In this document: piece after piece, positions 53,781 to 62,615 of the stretch
How positions within the stretch are numbered: position 1 is the first letter of the stretch
How the letters are laid out: each line of letters starts with the position of its first letter
Assembly (NCBI GenBank): GCA_038123715.1
Contig: JAYPAN010000003.1
Location: 54,813 to 118,812 of the forward strand
Source of the DNA: JAYPAN01 sp038123715
GTDB lineage: Bacteria; Pseudomonadota; Alphaproteobacteria; RS24
Reading direction: 5' to 3'
DNA length: 64,000 nucleotides
Made by a program: the position numbers and the translations under genes
The notes under the pieces: model-generated
The model's input: the letters and a program-made list of their open reading frames with translations, nothing else
What the model was told of the DNA's origin: nothing
Database searches by the model: none

Positions 53781-54593
53781 TTAAAGCGCGAAATCCTCGC
53801 CGAGATAATGGCGGCGCACATCTTCATTATTGACAATATCTTCGGCCGAGCCTTCGGTCAGCACTTTGCCTTCCGCGATAATCACTGCGCGGTCAATAAT
53901 GCTCAATGTCTCGCGCACATTATGGTCGGTGATTAAAACCCCCAGCCCGCGCTCGGTCAGCTTGGCGACCAGCAGGCGGATGTCATTTATCGCAATCGGG
54001 TCAACACCGGCAAATGGCTCATCTAGCAAAATAAAAGATGGGTCGCTGGCCAGCGCGCGGGCAATCTCGGCCCGGCGGCGCTCGCCGCCCGACAGCGCCG
54101 CACCGCGCGAATGACGCACATGGCCAATAGCGAAATCATCGAGCAATTCTTCCAACCGCACCATTTGCGCGTCGCGGCTTTTGCCGGTGGTCTCCAAAAT
54201 TGACATAATGTTCTGCTCAACCGTCAGCGTGCGGAAAATTGAGGCTTCCTGCGGCAAATAACCAATGCCCATGCGGGCGCGGCGATACATGGGCAAATCT
54301 GAGACATCATGCCCGTCTATCAGCACCCGCCCGCTATCGGGCTTGACCAGACCAGTAATCATGTAAAATGTCGTGGTCTTGCCCGCCCCGTTCGGCCCCA
54401 ACAGGCCAATCGCTTCACGGCGTTCAAATTGCAGCGAGACATTATCTACCACTTGGCGGCCTTTGAAGGATTTGCACAAATCTATGGCCGCCAGCCCACC
54501 ACTGGCAGCATTTGCAGCATTGGAACCCGCATCCTTATCGGCTGGCGCAACATCCTTTCCGGATGATAAAGGCATTTCAGAGGCAGCAGTCAT
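53781..54593 (-). CDS. lptB: LPS export ABC transporter ATPase LptB
   Basis: A 270-residue ABC ATPase with a 30-residue variable N-terminal extension. Walker A GLLGPNGAGKTTTFYMI, the LptB-typical RARMGIGYLPQEASIFR, signature ALSGGERRRAEIAR and Walker B FILLDEPFAGVDPIA are complete. It powers LPS transport with LptFG and the LptC-LptA bridge. It follows lptA by 65 bp on the same strand. Confidence 0.95.
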   Translation of the reverse strand: MTAASEMPLSSGKDVAPADKDAGSNAANAASGGLAAIDLCKSFKGRQVVDNVSLQFERREAIGLLGPNGAGKTTTFYMITGLVKPDSGRVLIDGHDVSDLPMYRRARMGIGYLPQEASIFRTLTVEQNIMSILETTGKSRDAQMVRLEELLDDFAIGHVRHSRGAALSGGERRRAEIARALASDPSFILLDEPFAGVDPIAINDIRLLVAKLTERGLGVLITDHNVRETLSIIDRAVIIAEGKVLTEGSAEDIVNNEDVRRHYLGEDFAL

Positions 54594-54658
54594 TTATAAA
54601 ACCGGCATGTGACATAATAGGGCAGACCCTAGCCCAAGCGGCGGCGGAAGAAAAGCCG

Positions 54659-55171
54659 CTACTTGTCGGGTCGCAATTCAATGCGGGCGCGACCGCCCCT
54701 GTCGCCGCCTGTCAGCCGCGATGTGCCGTCGCGCATATTTATCGTCAAGGCCGCACCACTCAGCTTTTGGGCGCGCGCGTCAGGCCTTGTGTCGCTCATT
54801 TCCACATTGCCGGTCAGGGTCAGGGTTTCTTGCGAAAACCTGTAAACTGCCTTGTCGCCGCGCGCCACGCGGCCATTTTCCGAGCGCAAAACCACTTTGC
54901 CATTGGCCGTCAGCTTTTCCGGCTCACCGCCGCCCGCCGCCGATATGATTTCCATCGCCTCAGCCGTTAATATCATTGGCCCTTGGGTTAATTGCGCGCC
55001 CTCGGTCAGCACCATGCGCCCGCTTTCCTGCTGCCACAACATGCGCCCTGCCTCAAGAATGGTCCGCGCCGCCGGGTCGGTTGAAAATCGCGTCTGCGCC
55101 CAAGCCGGTGCTGCCAAGACCAGCAGGCACAAAAGCATTATTGAGCGTGTTATTTTTATCAAGCGTTTCAT
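54659..55171 (-). CDS. lptA: LPS transport periplasmic protein LptA
   Basis: A 170-residue protein. Signal peptide IMLLCLLVLAAPAWA, then a beta-jellyroll OstA/LptA domain (RMVLTEGAQLTQGPMILTAEAMEI, LTANGKVVLRSENGRVARGDKAVYRF, LTLTGNVEMSD). It forms the periplasmic bridge for LPS. Its ATG overlaps the lptC stop by 4 bp. Confidence 0.92.
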   Translation of the reverse strand: MKRLIKITRSIMLLCLLVLAAPAWAQTRFSTDPAARTILEAGRMLWQQESGRMVLTEGAQLTQGPMILTAEAMEIISAAGGGEPEKLTANGKVVLRSENGRVARGDKAVYRFSQETLTLTGNVEMSDTRPDARAQKLSGAALTINMRDGTSRLTGGDRGGRARIELRPDK

Positions 55172-55812
55172 TGCGCCCTGTCTTGCTTATTTGGGGTCAG
55201 CACGATTCTGACATTGCCGAAGCGATATTCCTGCGCCGCGCGCGAAGCCTGCATATTGTCGGCTTGCAAATGACCTTGCGGCGTGCGTATCGACAGGGGC
55301 TTGTCACTGCTGAGACTGCCATCATCCATATTAACATTGAGTTGCTCAAATCGCATTTCACTGCCCGCCTCATTACGCACCACAATGCCGCCTTGCAGCA
55401 CAGCGCGCCCGCTATTGCGGACAAGTTCAGCGCGCTCGGCACGCAAGCGCAATTGCGCGGCCGGCGCTTCGGCGTCAAGTTCAGCAGAAATGCCGTCCAA
55501 AAGCACAATTGCATCATCATCGCTTTTGCGTCTGGCCTGCTCGGCGCGCAGCACATAGGCGCGGCCATCAGCGTCAAGACCGCGATAGACCGGCCCGCTT
55601 AACACCATATCGCCAAGCGGGCGCAAAATGCGCTCCGAGCCGCCACGCGGCGATAAAATCAATATAGCCAGCAAAATGAACGCCAGCGCCGCCAGCGCCA
55701 AACGCAAGCGCGCGATACGGCGCGAATGGGCGCGCGGGTCGCGGTCGATTGTCTTGTCATCGGGGGCAGGCGCGCCCATCACGCGCTTCCGCGACAGGCT
55801 GCGGGTAAGCAC
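55168..55812 (-). CDS. lptC: LPS export protein LptC
   Basis: A 214-residue protein. One N-terminal membrane anchor (LRLALAALAFILLAILIL) is followed by a LptC beta-jellyroll (YRGLDADGRAYVLRAEQARR, LRAERAELVRNSGRAVLQGGIVVRNEAG, SIRTPQGHLQADNMQASRA). A GTG start close to the rnd stop is used; the ATG at 55779 (11 codons in) is an alternative. It is co-transcribed with lptA and lptB. Confidence 0.88.
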   Translation of the reverse strand: MLTRSLSRKRVMGAPAPDDKTIDRDPRAHSRRIARLRLALAALAFILLAILILSPRGGSERILRPLGDMVLSGPVYRGLDADGRAYVLRAEQARRKSDDDAIVLLDGISAELDAEAPAAQLRLRAERAELVRNSGRAVLQGGIVVRNEAGSEMRFEQLNVNMDDGSLSSDKPLSIRTPQGHLQADNMQASRAAQEYRFGNVRIVLTPNKQDRAQ

Positions 55813-55815
55813 CGG

Positions 55816-56427
55816 CTAATGCGAGAATATGTCAATATCTTCCCAGCCCGCCAAATCCATTGCCGCCCGCACAAGCACGAAATCGAAACAGGCTTCCGCC
55901 ATCGGGCGGCGGCCTTCGCGATCAAGCATGGCCTCAAGCCGGTCTTTCAAAGCGTGCAGATATAAAACATCAGAAGCGGCATAGTTCAATTGCGCGTCGC
56001 TCAATTCTTCAGCCGCCCAATCGGAGCTTTGCTGCGCCTTGGACAAATCAACTTCCAGCAATTCGCGGCACAACTCGCGCAAGCCATGACGGTCTGTGTA
56101 AGTCCGCACCAGCTTGGAGGCGATTTTGGTACACCAAAGCGGCGCAGCATGCACATTCAGATATTGGGCAATCACCGCGACATCAAAACGCGCATAGTGG
56201 AAGATTTTCAACAGCGACCGGTCGGTCAACATGGCCTTCAAATTGGGCGCGTCATAATTGTCGCGCGCCAATTGCACAATATGGGCGTCACCATCGCCGC
56301 CGCTTATCTGCACCAGACATAAGCGGTCGCGCACCGGCTTCAGCCCCAAGGTTTCCGTGTCAATCGCCACAGCGCCGGAAAAAACCAGCCCGTCCGGCAA
56401 ATCATTTTTATATAAATGTATGGCCAT
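55816..56427 (-). CDS. rnd: Ribonuclease D-like 3'-5' exonuclease (short form)
   Basis: A 203-residue DEDDy exonuclease. AIDTETLGLKPVRDRLCLVQIS is Exo I, IFHYARFDVAVI is Exo II, and LNYAASDVLYLHALKDRLE is Exo III with Tyr. There is no HRDC domain, as is usual for the short alphaproteobacterial form. The start at 56427 has GGGAC upstream; a longer frame lacks exonuclease content. It precedes lptC by 3 bp, a known arrangement. Confidence 0.9.
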   Translation of the reverse strand: MAIHLYKNDLPDGLVFSGAVAIDTETLGLKPVRDRLCLVQISGGDGDAHIVQLARDNYDAPNLKAMLTDRSLLKIFHYARFDVAVIAQYLNVHAAPLWCTKIASKLVRTYTDRHGLRELCRELLEVDLSKAQQSSDWAAEELSDAQLNYAASDVLYLHALKDRLEAMLDREGRRPMAEACFDFVLVRAAMDLAGWEDIDIFSH

Positions 56428-56551
56428 ATTTCTGTCCCGTCTTAGATTGCGTGTTATAGCCGACTGGTCAGCATTTGTTAATGGTGATAAGTCCAATTGC
56501 CGAGAAGGGCAATTATTGAGCGCTGCGGGCGTTAACGGGGGAGAGCCGGAC

Positions 56552-57901
56552 ATGAACAGCCAAGCCGATTTTCTGACGCGGCCACCCTTTGGCCTGCTGA
56601 TGGGTATGGCCGCGCCCAGCTCGATTGCTTTTTTCCTGCAAGCCTCGGTCAGCCTGGCTGAAGTGTGGTTTATCGGCCAGCTTGGCGCCAGCGCGCTGGC
56701 GGCTATTGCGCTGGCCTTTCCCCTGCTCATGCTCAATCTGGCCATGTCCGGCGGCGCATTGGGCGGGGCAGTATCAGCCGCCATTGCCCGCGCCTATGGG
56801 GCTGGCGACATTGACGCGGCAGAGCGCTTGATTTGGCACGCATTCGGCCTTGCCCTATTGGGCTGGCTGGCCTTCCTTTTAGCCTTTGTCTTATTCGGCG
56901 CGGGCTTTCTGGCTTTATTGGGCGGCTCGCAAGCGGCTTTGGACGGCGCGGTCGCCTATTGCGGCCTGTTATTTGCCGGCGGCCTATTCATTTGGCTGAT
57001 GGGGACAACAACCGCCATTTTCCGAGGCGTCGGCATGATGAAAACCCCGGCTTTGCTGATGTTGGTGAATGCCGCCATTCAAGTGCCGCTATCGGGCTGT
57101 CTGGTGCTTGGCCTGTTCGGTTTTCCGGCGATGGGTGTGGCCGGTGCAGCCATTTCCGCCATTGCCAGCGCCGCTATTGTTGGGGTGATATTGATTGGCC
57201 TGATGGCGACGGGGCATTTGCCGGTGCGTTTGCGCCTGTCGGCCTGCCGGTTTTCGCCGGTGCTGCTGCGCGATATTATGCAAGTATTTCTGCCCGCTTC
57301 ATTATCGCCCTTTCTCAATGTCGCCACCATTATCGCCCTGACCGCCATTGTCGGCCAATTTGGCGAAACAGCTTTGGCCGGTTACGGCATTGGCTCGCGG
57401 ATTGAGTTTTTGATGATACCGCTGATTTTCGGCCTTGGCGCGGCCATGACCTCGCTGGTCGGTATCAATGTCGGTGCCGGACAAATTGCGCGTGCTGAAA
57501 AGATTGGTTGGATTGGCGGGGCGACCGCCGCGCTTATTGCCAGTTTTATTGGCGTGTTCTTGTCGCTGACGCCGGAATATTGGATTCCGGTTTTTGCCGA
57601 TGATGCCGCCGTGACACAAGTGGCGACGCGCTATTTCAGCATTGTTGGCCCGTGGTTCGGCTTTTACGGCTTTGGCCTGTCGCTGTATTTTGCCGCGCAA
57701 GGGGCAGGGAAAATGTTCTGGCCAATATCAGCCACCATGCTGCGCGTCGTGCTGGCGGTTGGCGGCGGCTGGCTCTGCGCCGTGCAATTGGAAATGGGGC
57801 TGGATGGCGTGTTTGCCGCCGCCGCCTTTGCCATGGTCGCCTATGGCGGACTGATTGGCCTGTCATTGCATCGCGGCGCATGGCGCGCCCAAACAGTTTA
57901 A
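56552..57901 (+). CDS. MATE-family efflux transporter
   Basis: A 449-residue, about 12-helix membrane protein. GGGGGAGAG lies 6 nt before the ATG. It has two similar halves (APSSIAFFLQASVSLAEVWFIGQLGASALAAIALAFPL; PASLSPFLNVATIIALTAIVGQFGETALAGYGIGSRIEF). It exports drugs or metabolites by proton or sodium antiport; the substrate is unknown. It is divergent from rnd. Confidence 0.92.
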   Translation: MNSQADFLTRPPFGLLMGMAAPSSIAFFLQASVSLAEVWFIGQLGASALAAIALAFPLLMLNLAMSGGALGGAVSAAIARAYGAGDIDAAERLIWHAFGLALLGWLAFLLAFVLFGAGFLALLGGSQAALDGAVAYCGLLFAGGLFIWLMGTTTAIFRGVGMMKTPALLMLVNAAIQVPLSGCLVLGLFGFPAMGVAGAAISAIASAAIVGVILIGLMATGHLPVRLRLSACRFSPVLLRDIMQVFLPASLSPFLNVATIIALTAIVGQFGETALAGYGIGSRIEFLMIPLIFGLGAAMTSLVGINVGAGQIARAEKIGWIGGATAALIASFIGVFLSLTPEYWIPVFADDAAVTQVATRYFSIVGPWFGFYGFGLSLYFAAQGAGKMFWPISATMLRVVLAVGGGWLCAVQLEMGLDGVFAAAAFAMVAYGGLIGLSLHRGAWRAQTV

Positions 57902-57955
57902 TTTTATTTGCCGACGCAAGCTCTATATTATGAAGGCAGGCCAGAGGAGGAAAAT

Positions 57956-59143
57956 ATGACAAAAGACTTGGACATAATTGTTTACGGCGCAACCGGCTTT
58001 ACCGGCCAATTATGCGCCGCCTATCTGCAAGCGCGCAAAGGTCAATTAAATTGGGCGATAGCCGGTCGCAATCGGGAAAAACTGGAAGCCGTCGCCCAAT
58101 CAACCGCGTCAGGCCGCGAAATCATTATTGCCGATGGCGATGACGAAGCGGCTCTTGAGGCGCTAACTGCGCGCACCAAGGTTGTTTTGTCAACGGCAGG
58201 GCCGTTTCACCGCTATGGCTCCAAGCTGGTCGCGGCTTGCGTAAAAAACGCGACTCATTATGTCGATATTACCGGCGAGAATTTCTGGGTGAAGGAGCTT
58301 ATCGCCAAGCACCATGACGAAGCCGCCGCCAAAGGCATCCGCATCATCCCGTCCTGCGGCTTTGACTCGATACCTTCCGATTTGGGCAGCTATTTCAGCA
58401 TCCGCCAATCCGGCAAACCGGTGCGGCGCGTCGAGTCCTTTCATTCTTATAAGGGCGAGGCGTCGGGCGGCACGCTTGAAACGATTTTTTCCATGGGTGA
58501 TTTGAACCTTGGCGATGACATGACCAATCCGTTTTTGCTGAACCCGCCGGAAAGCTATACGCCGGAAATGAAAAAAGCCGAGCGCGACAGGTTGAGCGTG
58601 GCGGAAAAGCCGGAAATTAACGGCTGGGCTGGCCCCTTTGTGATGGCGGCGGCCAATACGCGCGTTGTGCGTCGCTCCGCCGCCCTGCTCAGCCAAAGAC
58701 AAGAGCCTTATGGCGGCAATTTCAGCTATCAGGAATATGCCTATCACAAAAGCCGTGGGGCGGCGTGGAAAGGCCTGGCCGGTCTGGCGCTGACCGGTCT
58801 GGTTATCATGACCCCCTTACGCAAGCTGGTGCGACCGTTTCTGCGCCAGCCCGGTGAAGGGCCGGATGAAGCCCAACGCGACAGTGGCTGGTTTGACTGC
58901 AAATTCATTGTTGAAGCCGAAGATGGCAGCAAGTCTGTTTACGCCATGCATGGCGCGGGCGACCCCGGCTATAAAGTCACCTCCAAGCTGGTGAGCGAAG
59001 CGGCGCTGTGCCTTGTTGAAGACGCCGACACCCTGCCCGGTGGCGACGGCTATGGCGGCGTGCTGACCAGCGCCTCCGGCCTCGGCCAAGCGCTGATTGA
59101 CCGCTTGTCCAAAAACGGCATTCATTTTGACGGCCCGCTATAG
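57956..59143 (+). CDS. Saccharopine dehydrogenase-like reductase
   Basis: A 395-residue protein. GAGGAGG precedes the ATG. IIVYGATGFTGQLCAAYL is the NAD(P) loop, and GPFHRYGSKLVAACVKNATHYVDITGE is the Sacchrp_dh_NADP signature. A hydrophobic stretch (WKGLAGLALTGLVIMTPL) lies in the second half, as in the mycobacterial trans-acting enoyl reductase (Rv2953) relatives. A lipid-linked enoyl reductase is possible; lysine metabolism is unlikely. Confidence 0.85.
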   Translation: MTKDLDIIVYGATGFTGQLCAAYLQARKGQLNWAIAGRNREKLEAVAQSTASGREIIIADGDDEAALEALTARTKVVLSTAGPFHRYGSKLVAACVKNATHYVDITGENFWVKELIAKHHDEAAAKGIRIIPSCGFDSIPSDLGSYFSIRQSGKPVRRVESFHSYKGEASGGTLETIFSMGDLNLGDDMTNPFLLNPPESYTPEMKKAERDRLSVAEKPEINGWAGPFVMAAANTRVVRRSAALLSQRQEPYGGNFSYQEYAYHKSRGAAWKGLAGLALTGLVIMTPLRKLVRPFLRQPGEGPDEAQRDSGWFDCKFIVEAEDGSKSVYAMHGAGDPGYKVTSKLVSEAALCLVEDADTLPGGDGYGGVLTSASGLGQALIDRLSKNGIHFDGPL

Positions 59144-59194
59144 GCCGGACAAGTCGAGCCGGTCAAACACAGCAAGCGGGGCGGGGCGTGTGAA

Positions 59195-60523
59195 GTGGTC
59201 AAAATAGCGATAATCGGAGCCGGCAGCACAGTGTTTATGAAAAACATTGTGACTGATATTTTGCTGGAGCCGGGGCTGGAAAACGCCCATATCGCGCTGC
59301 ATGATATTGACGCCGCGCGATTAACGACATCGCAAATTGTAGCTCAACGCATTGCCGAAACCACCGCCACGCATCCGACATTTACAGCGACGCTTGACCG
59401 GCGCACCGCCTTGCAGGACGCCGATATTGTTATCACCATGTTGCAGGTGGGCGGCTATGAACCGGCGACGCGCATTGATTTCGATATTCCCAAAAAATAC
59501 GGTCTGCGCCAGACCATTGGCGATACACTGGGGCTGGGCGGCATTATGCGCGGCCTGCGGACTGTGCCGGTTCTGCTGCACATTGCCGAAGATATGGCGG
59601 CCTGCTGCCCTGATGCGCTGCTGCTGCAATATGTTAATCCAATGGCAATTAACGGGCTGGCGCTGACGCGGCTGGCGCCACAATTGCGCCATGTCGGCCT
59701 ATGTCACTCCGTGCAAGGCACAGCGATGGATTTGGCGCGCGACCTTGGCGAAGACCCAGCAGATATTGACTATGATTGCGCCGGTATCAATCATGTCGCC
59801 TTTTACACACGGTTTGAAAAACGCCATGCCAATGGCCGTATGGAAGACCTTTATCCGCGCCTCAAAAAACTGGCCGAGACGCGCGATTATGGGCGCGGTT
59901 GGGAAAATTGCGCCAATCATGTGCGCTATGACATGCTGAAACGGCTTGGCTATTTCGTCACGGAAAGCTCAGAGCATTTTGCCGAATATACGCCCTATTT
60001 CATCAAGGCCAACAGACCCGACTTGATAGAGCAATTCGAGATTCCATTGGACGAATATCCGCGCCGGTGTCTGTCGCAAATGGCCGAATGGGAGGCGCAG
60101 GCCGAAGCACTGACCAGCGGTGGCGCACTGACATGCGAAAAATCGGTTGAATATGCCGCCCGTATCATTGCCGCGCTTGTGCTGGACAAGCAGGATAAAA
60201 TTCACGCCAATGTCGCCAATAACGGGCTTATCGACAATCTGCCGGAAAATGCCTGTGTCGAAGTGCCGTGTCTGGTTAACGCCGAGGGCGTAACGCCACA
60301 ACAAATCGGCGCGCTGCCGCCGCATCTCGCCGCCCTCATGCAGACCAATATCAATGTCCAGCAATTAACAGTGGAGGCGCTGGTCACCGGCAAGCGCGAA
60401 CATGTCTATCATGCCGCCATGCTCGACCCGCATACGGCGGCGGAGCTGACGCTTGATGAAATATGGTCAGTGGTTGATGAATTGCTGGAAGCGCATGGCG
60501 ACGCCATTCCCGAATTACACTAA
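59195..60523 (+). CDS. Glycoside hydrolase family 4 (alpha-galactosidase/glucosidase type)
   Basis: A 442-residue protein from a GTG start. The NAD loop is IAIIGAGSTVFMKNIVTDI. Metal ligands are in GLCHSVQGTAMDLA (Cys) and CAGINHVAFYTRF (His), and YVNPMAINGLA and TNINVQQLTVEALVTG are GH4 blocks. GH4 enzymes cleave glycosides by an NAD- and Mn-dependent oxidation route. The CHSVQ form is that of alpha-galactosidases such as MelA. Gfo/Idh/MocA and aldo-keto reductase genes follow, giving a sugar-oxidation cluster; no transporter is near. Confidence 0.88.
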   Translation: MVKIAIIGAGSTVFMKNIVTDILLEPGLENAHIALHDIDAARLTTSQIVAQRIAETTATHPTFTATLDRRTALQDADIVITMLQVGGYEPATRIDFDIPKKYGLRQTIGDTLGLGGIMRGLRTVPVLLHIAEDMAACCPDALLLQYVNPMAINGLALTRLAPQLRHVGLCHSVQGTAMDLARDLGEDPADIDYDCAGINHVAFYTRFEKRHANGRMEDLYPRLKKLAETRDYGRGWENCANHVRYDMLKRLGYFVTESSEHFAEYTPYFIKANRPDLIEQFEIPLDEYPRRCLSQMAEWEAQAEALTSGGALTCEKSVEYAARIIAALVLDKQDKIHANVANNGLIDNLPENACVEVPCLVNAEGVTPQQIGALPPHLAALMQTNINVQQLTVEALVTGKREHVYHAAMLDPHTAAELTLDEIWSVVDELLEAHGDAIPELH

Positions 60524-60606
60524 AGCTGCTACAAATCCAGTTAGGAGCCTTGTCATGCGTCTTGTTTTTCGTATCTCTTCCCTTGGAAAATTCACGGGGT
60601 CACAGG

Positions 60607-61680
60607 ATGAGTGATATCAGCATTGGCATTATCGGCACTGGCATGATGGGGCAGGAGCATATCGTGAACTTCAACCTGCTGCCCGATGTCCGCGTCACGG
60701 CGCTGGCCGATACTGATGCCGCCATGCGCGACAAAGCCGCCGCCCTGCTTTCAGATGACAGGCACGCGCCTTTTGTCACCGATGATTTTGAACAATTGCT
60801 TGGCGATGACGGCCCCGACGCGCTGGTCATTGCGACGCCGAATTTTCACCATATTGACGTTCTGGCCTTGGCGCTGGAAGCGGGCAAGCCGATATTGTGC
60901 GAAAAGCCGCTTTGCACAAATCTGGAGGATACACAGAAAGTCATGCAGCGCGTCAGCCATAATGGGCTGGTGTTTCAGGTCGGTATGGAATATCGCTTCA
61001 AACCGGCTTTGCATGACATGATAGCCCGCGTTCATCGCGGCGATATCGGGCAATTGCATATGCTGTCCATCCGCGAACACCGCTTTCCCTTTCTGCCCAA
61101 AATTGCTGATTGGAACCGTTTCAACAAAAATACCGGCGGCACGCTGGTTGAGAAATGCTGTCACTTTTTCGACCTGATGCGTTTTATTATCGGCAGCGAG
61201 CCGACCGGCGTGGTCGCCTCTGCCGGTCAAAGCGTCAATCATTTGGACGAAAGCTATGAGGGTCGCACGCCCGATATTTGGGACAATGGCTATGTGGTTT
61301 TTGACTTTGCCAATGGTGCGCGCGCCATGCTTGATTTATGCATGTTTGCCGAAGGCTCGCGCCATAGCGAGGAATTGGCGGCAATGGGCGACACGGCAAA
61401 AGTCGAATGTCTGCTGCCGCAAAATATCGTCACGCATGGCAATCGGGAAAATTGGCGCGTGCGCGAGGAGGAAATTCATGTGCCGGAGGAGATTTTGAAG
61501 GCCGGTTATCATTCGGGCGCGACTTATCACCAAAACAAGGCTTTTCTTGACGCGGTGCGCGGCGACGCCGATGTTCAGGTCACTGTCCTTGACGGCCATC
61601 GCGCCGTTGCTATGGGGGTGGCGGCGCAAATGGCGGCGGTGGAAAAACGCCGCGTGGATATGTCGGAGCTTGGCTTATGA
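60607..61680 (+). CDS. Gfo/Idh/MocA-family oxidoreductase
   Basis: A 357-residue protein. NAD loop IGIIGTGMMGQEHIVNF, the EKPLC dipeptide signature of the family, and the second-domain pattern RFNKNTGGTLVEKCCHFFDLMRF with Lys and His for catalysis. It oxidises a sugar, inositol or sugar acid. The GTG/ATG start at MSDISI is preferred over an upstream frame. It overlaps the following aldo-keto reductase by 4 bp. Confidence 0.9.
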   Translation: MSDISIGIIGTGMMGQEHIVNFNLLPDVRVTALADTDAAMRDKAAALLSDDRHAPFVTDDFEQLLGDDGPDALVIATPNFHHIDVLALALEAGKPILCEKPLCTNLEDTQKVMQRVSHNGLVFQVGMEYRFKPALHDMIARVHRGDIGQLHMLSIREHRFPFLPKIADWNRFNKNTGGTLVEKCCHFFDLMRFIIGSEPTGVVASAGQSVNHLDESYEGRTPDIWDNGYVVFDFANGARAMLDLCMFAEGSRHSEELAAMGDTAKVECLLPQNIVTHGNRENWRVREEEIHVPEEILKAGYHSGATYHQNKAFLDAVRGDADVQVTVLDGHRAVAMGVAAQMAAVEKRRVDMSELGL

Positions 61681-62591
61681 CGCAATATGGTGATGAAAAT
61701 CTGGTGCAGGGAAAGCCCCGCATGATTGGCGGCAAACCGGTTGGGGCGCTGGCTTTTGGCTGTTGGCGGCTGGTCGGTGACAAGGTTGCAGACGCCACGG
61801 CGCGCATTGAAACGGCACTTGAGCTGGGGCTGACGCTTATCGACAATGCCGATGTTTACGGCCTTGACTGGGGCGGACAGGCATTTGGCGAAAGCGAGAC
61901 ATTGCTCGGCAAAGTGCTGGCGGCCAATCCGCATTTGCGTGACAAAATGGTGCTGGCCAGCAAGGGCGGCATTATACCCGGCCTGCCCTATCATGCCGGA
62001 GCCGATTATCTGAACAGCGCCGTTAATGCCTCTTTGGCGCGTTTGCAAACCGAGCATATTGACCTTTACCAAATCCACCGACCCGACATGTTTGCTCATC
62101 CGGCAGAAACCGCCGCCGCCCTTGATGGGCTGGTCGCCGCCGGTAAAATCGGCATGGTCGGCATATCCAATTACACACAGGCACAAGAAGATGCGCTGCG
62201 TCATTTTCTGAAAGCGCCGCTTGTATCGCTGCAATCAGAGTATTCGCTGCTGCGGCTTGATATGTTGCGCGATGGCACGCTTGACCGCTGCATGGGCAGT
62301 GATACGGCTTTTCTCGCCTGGTCGCCGCTGGCCGGTGGGCGGCTGGCATCGGGTGATGGCGTGCCGCCTGTCTTGCTGGAAAAAATTGACGCTTTGGCAG
62401 CGCGTGAAAAGACTGACCGCGCCGGCATTGCGCTGGCCTTTGTGCTGGCGCATCCGGCGAGGCCGATTGCCATTATCGGCTCACAAAATCCGGCGCGTAT
62501 GCGCGCTGCCGCCGCCGCACAACATATCACGCTGACGCGGCGCGATATTTATGCGCTGATTGAAGCCGCCGAAGGCGTTCCCCTGCCCTGA
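61677..62591 (+). CDS. Aldo/keto reductase
   Basis: A 304-residue TIM-barrel reductase. The catalytic set is visible: LIDNADVYG (Asp, Tyr), LASKGG (Lys) and YQIHRPD (His). The C-terminal PIAIIGSQNPARMRAA binds NADP. It probably reduces an oxidised sugar in the GH4/Gfo-Idh-MocA pathway. Start overlaps the upstream stop (ATGA). The next gene starts 24 bp later. Confidence 0.92.
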   Translation: MTQYGDENLVQGKPRMIGGKPVGALAFGCWRLVGDKVADATARIETALELGLTLIDNADVYGLDWGGQAFGESETLLGKVLAANPHLRDKMVLASKGGIIPGLPYHAGADYLNSAVNASLARLQTEHIDLYQIHRPDMFAHPAETAAALDGLVAAGKIGMVGISNYTQAQEDALRHFLKAPLVSLQSEYSLLRLDMLRDGTLDRCMGSDTAFLAWSPLAGGRLASGDGVPPVLLEKIDALAAREKTDRAGIALAFVLAHPARPIAIIGSQNPARMRAAAAAQHITLTRRDIYALIEAAEGVPLP

Positions 62592-62615
62592 CCAACAGCA
62601 AACAGGTTCAACGAG

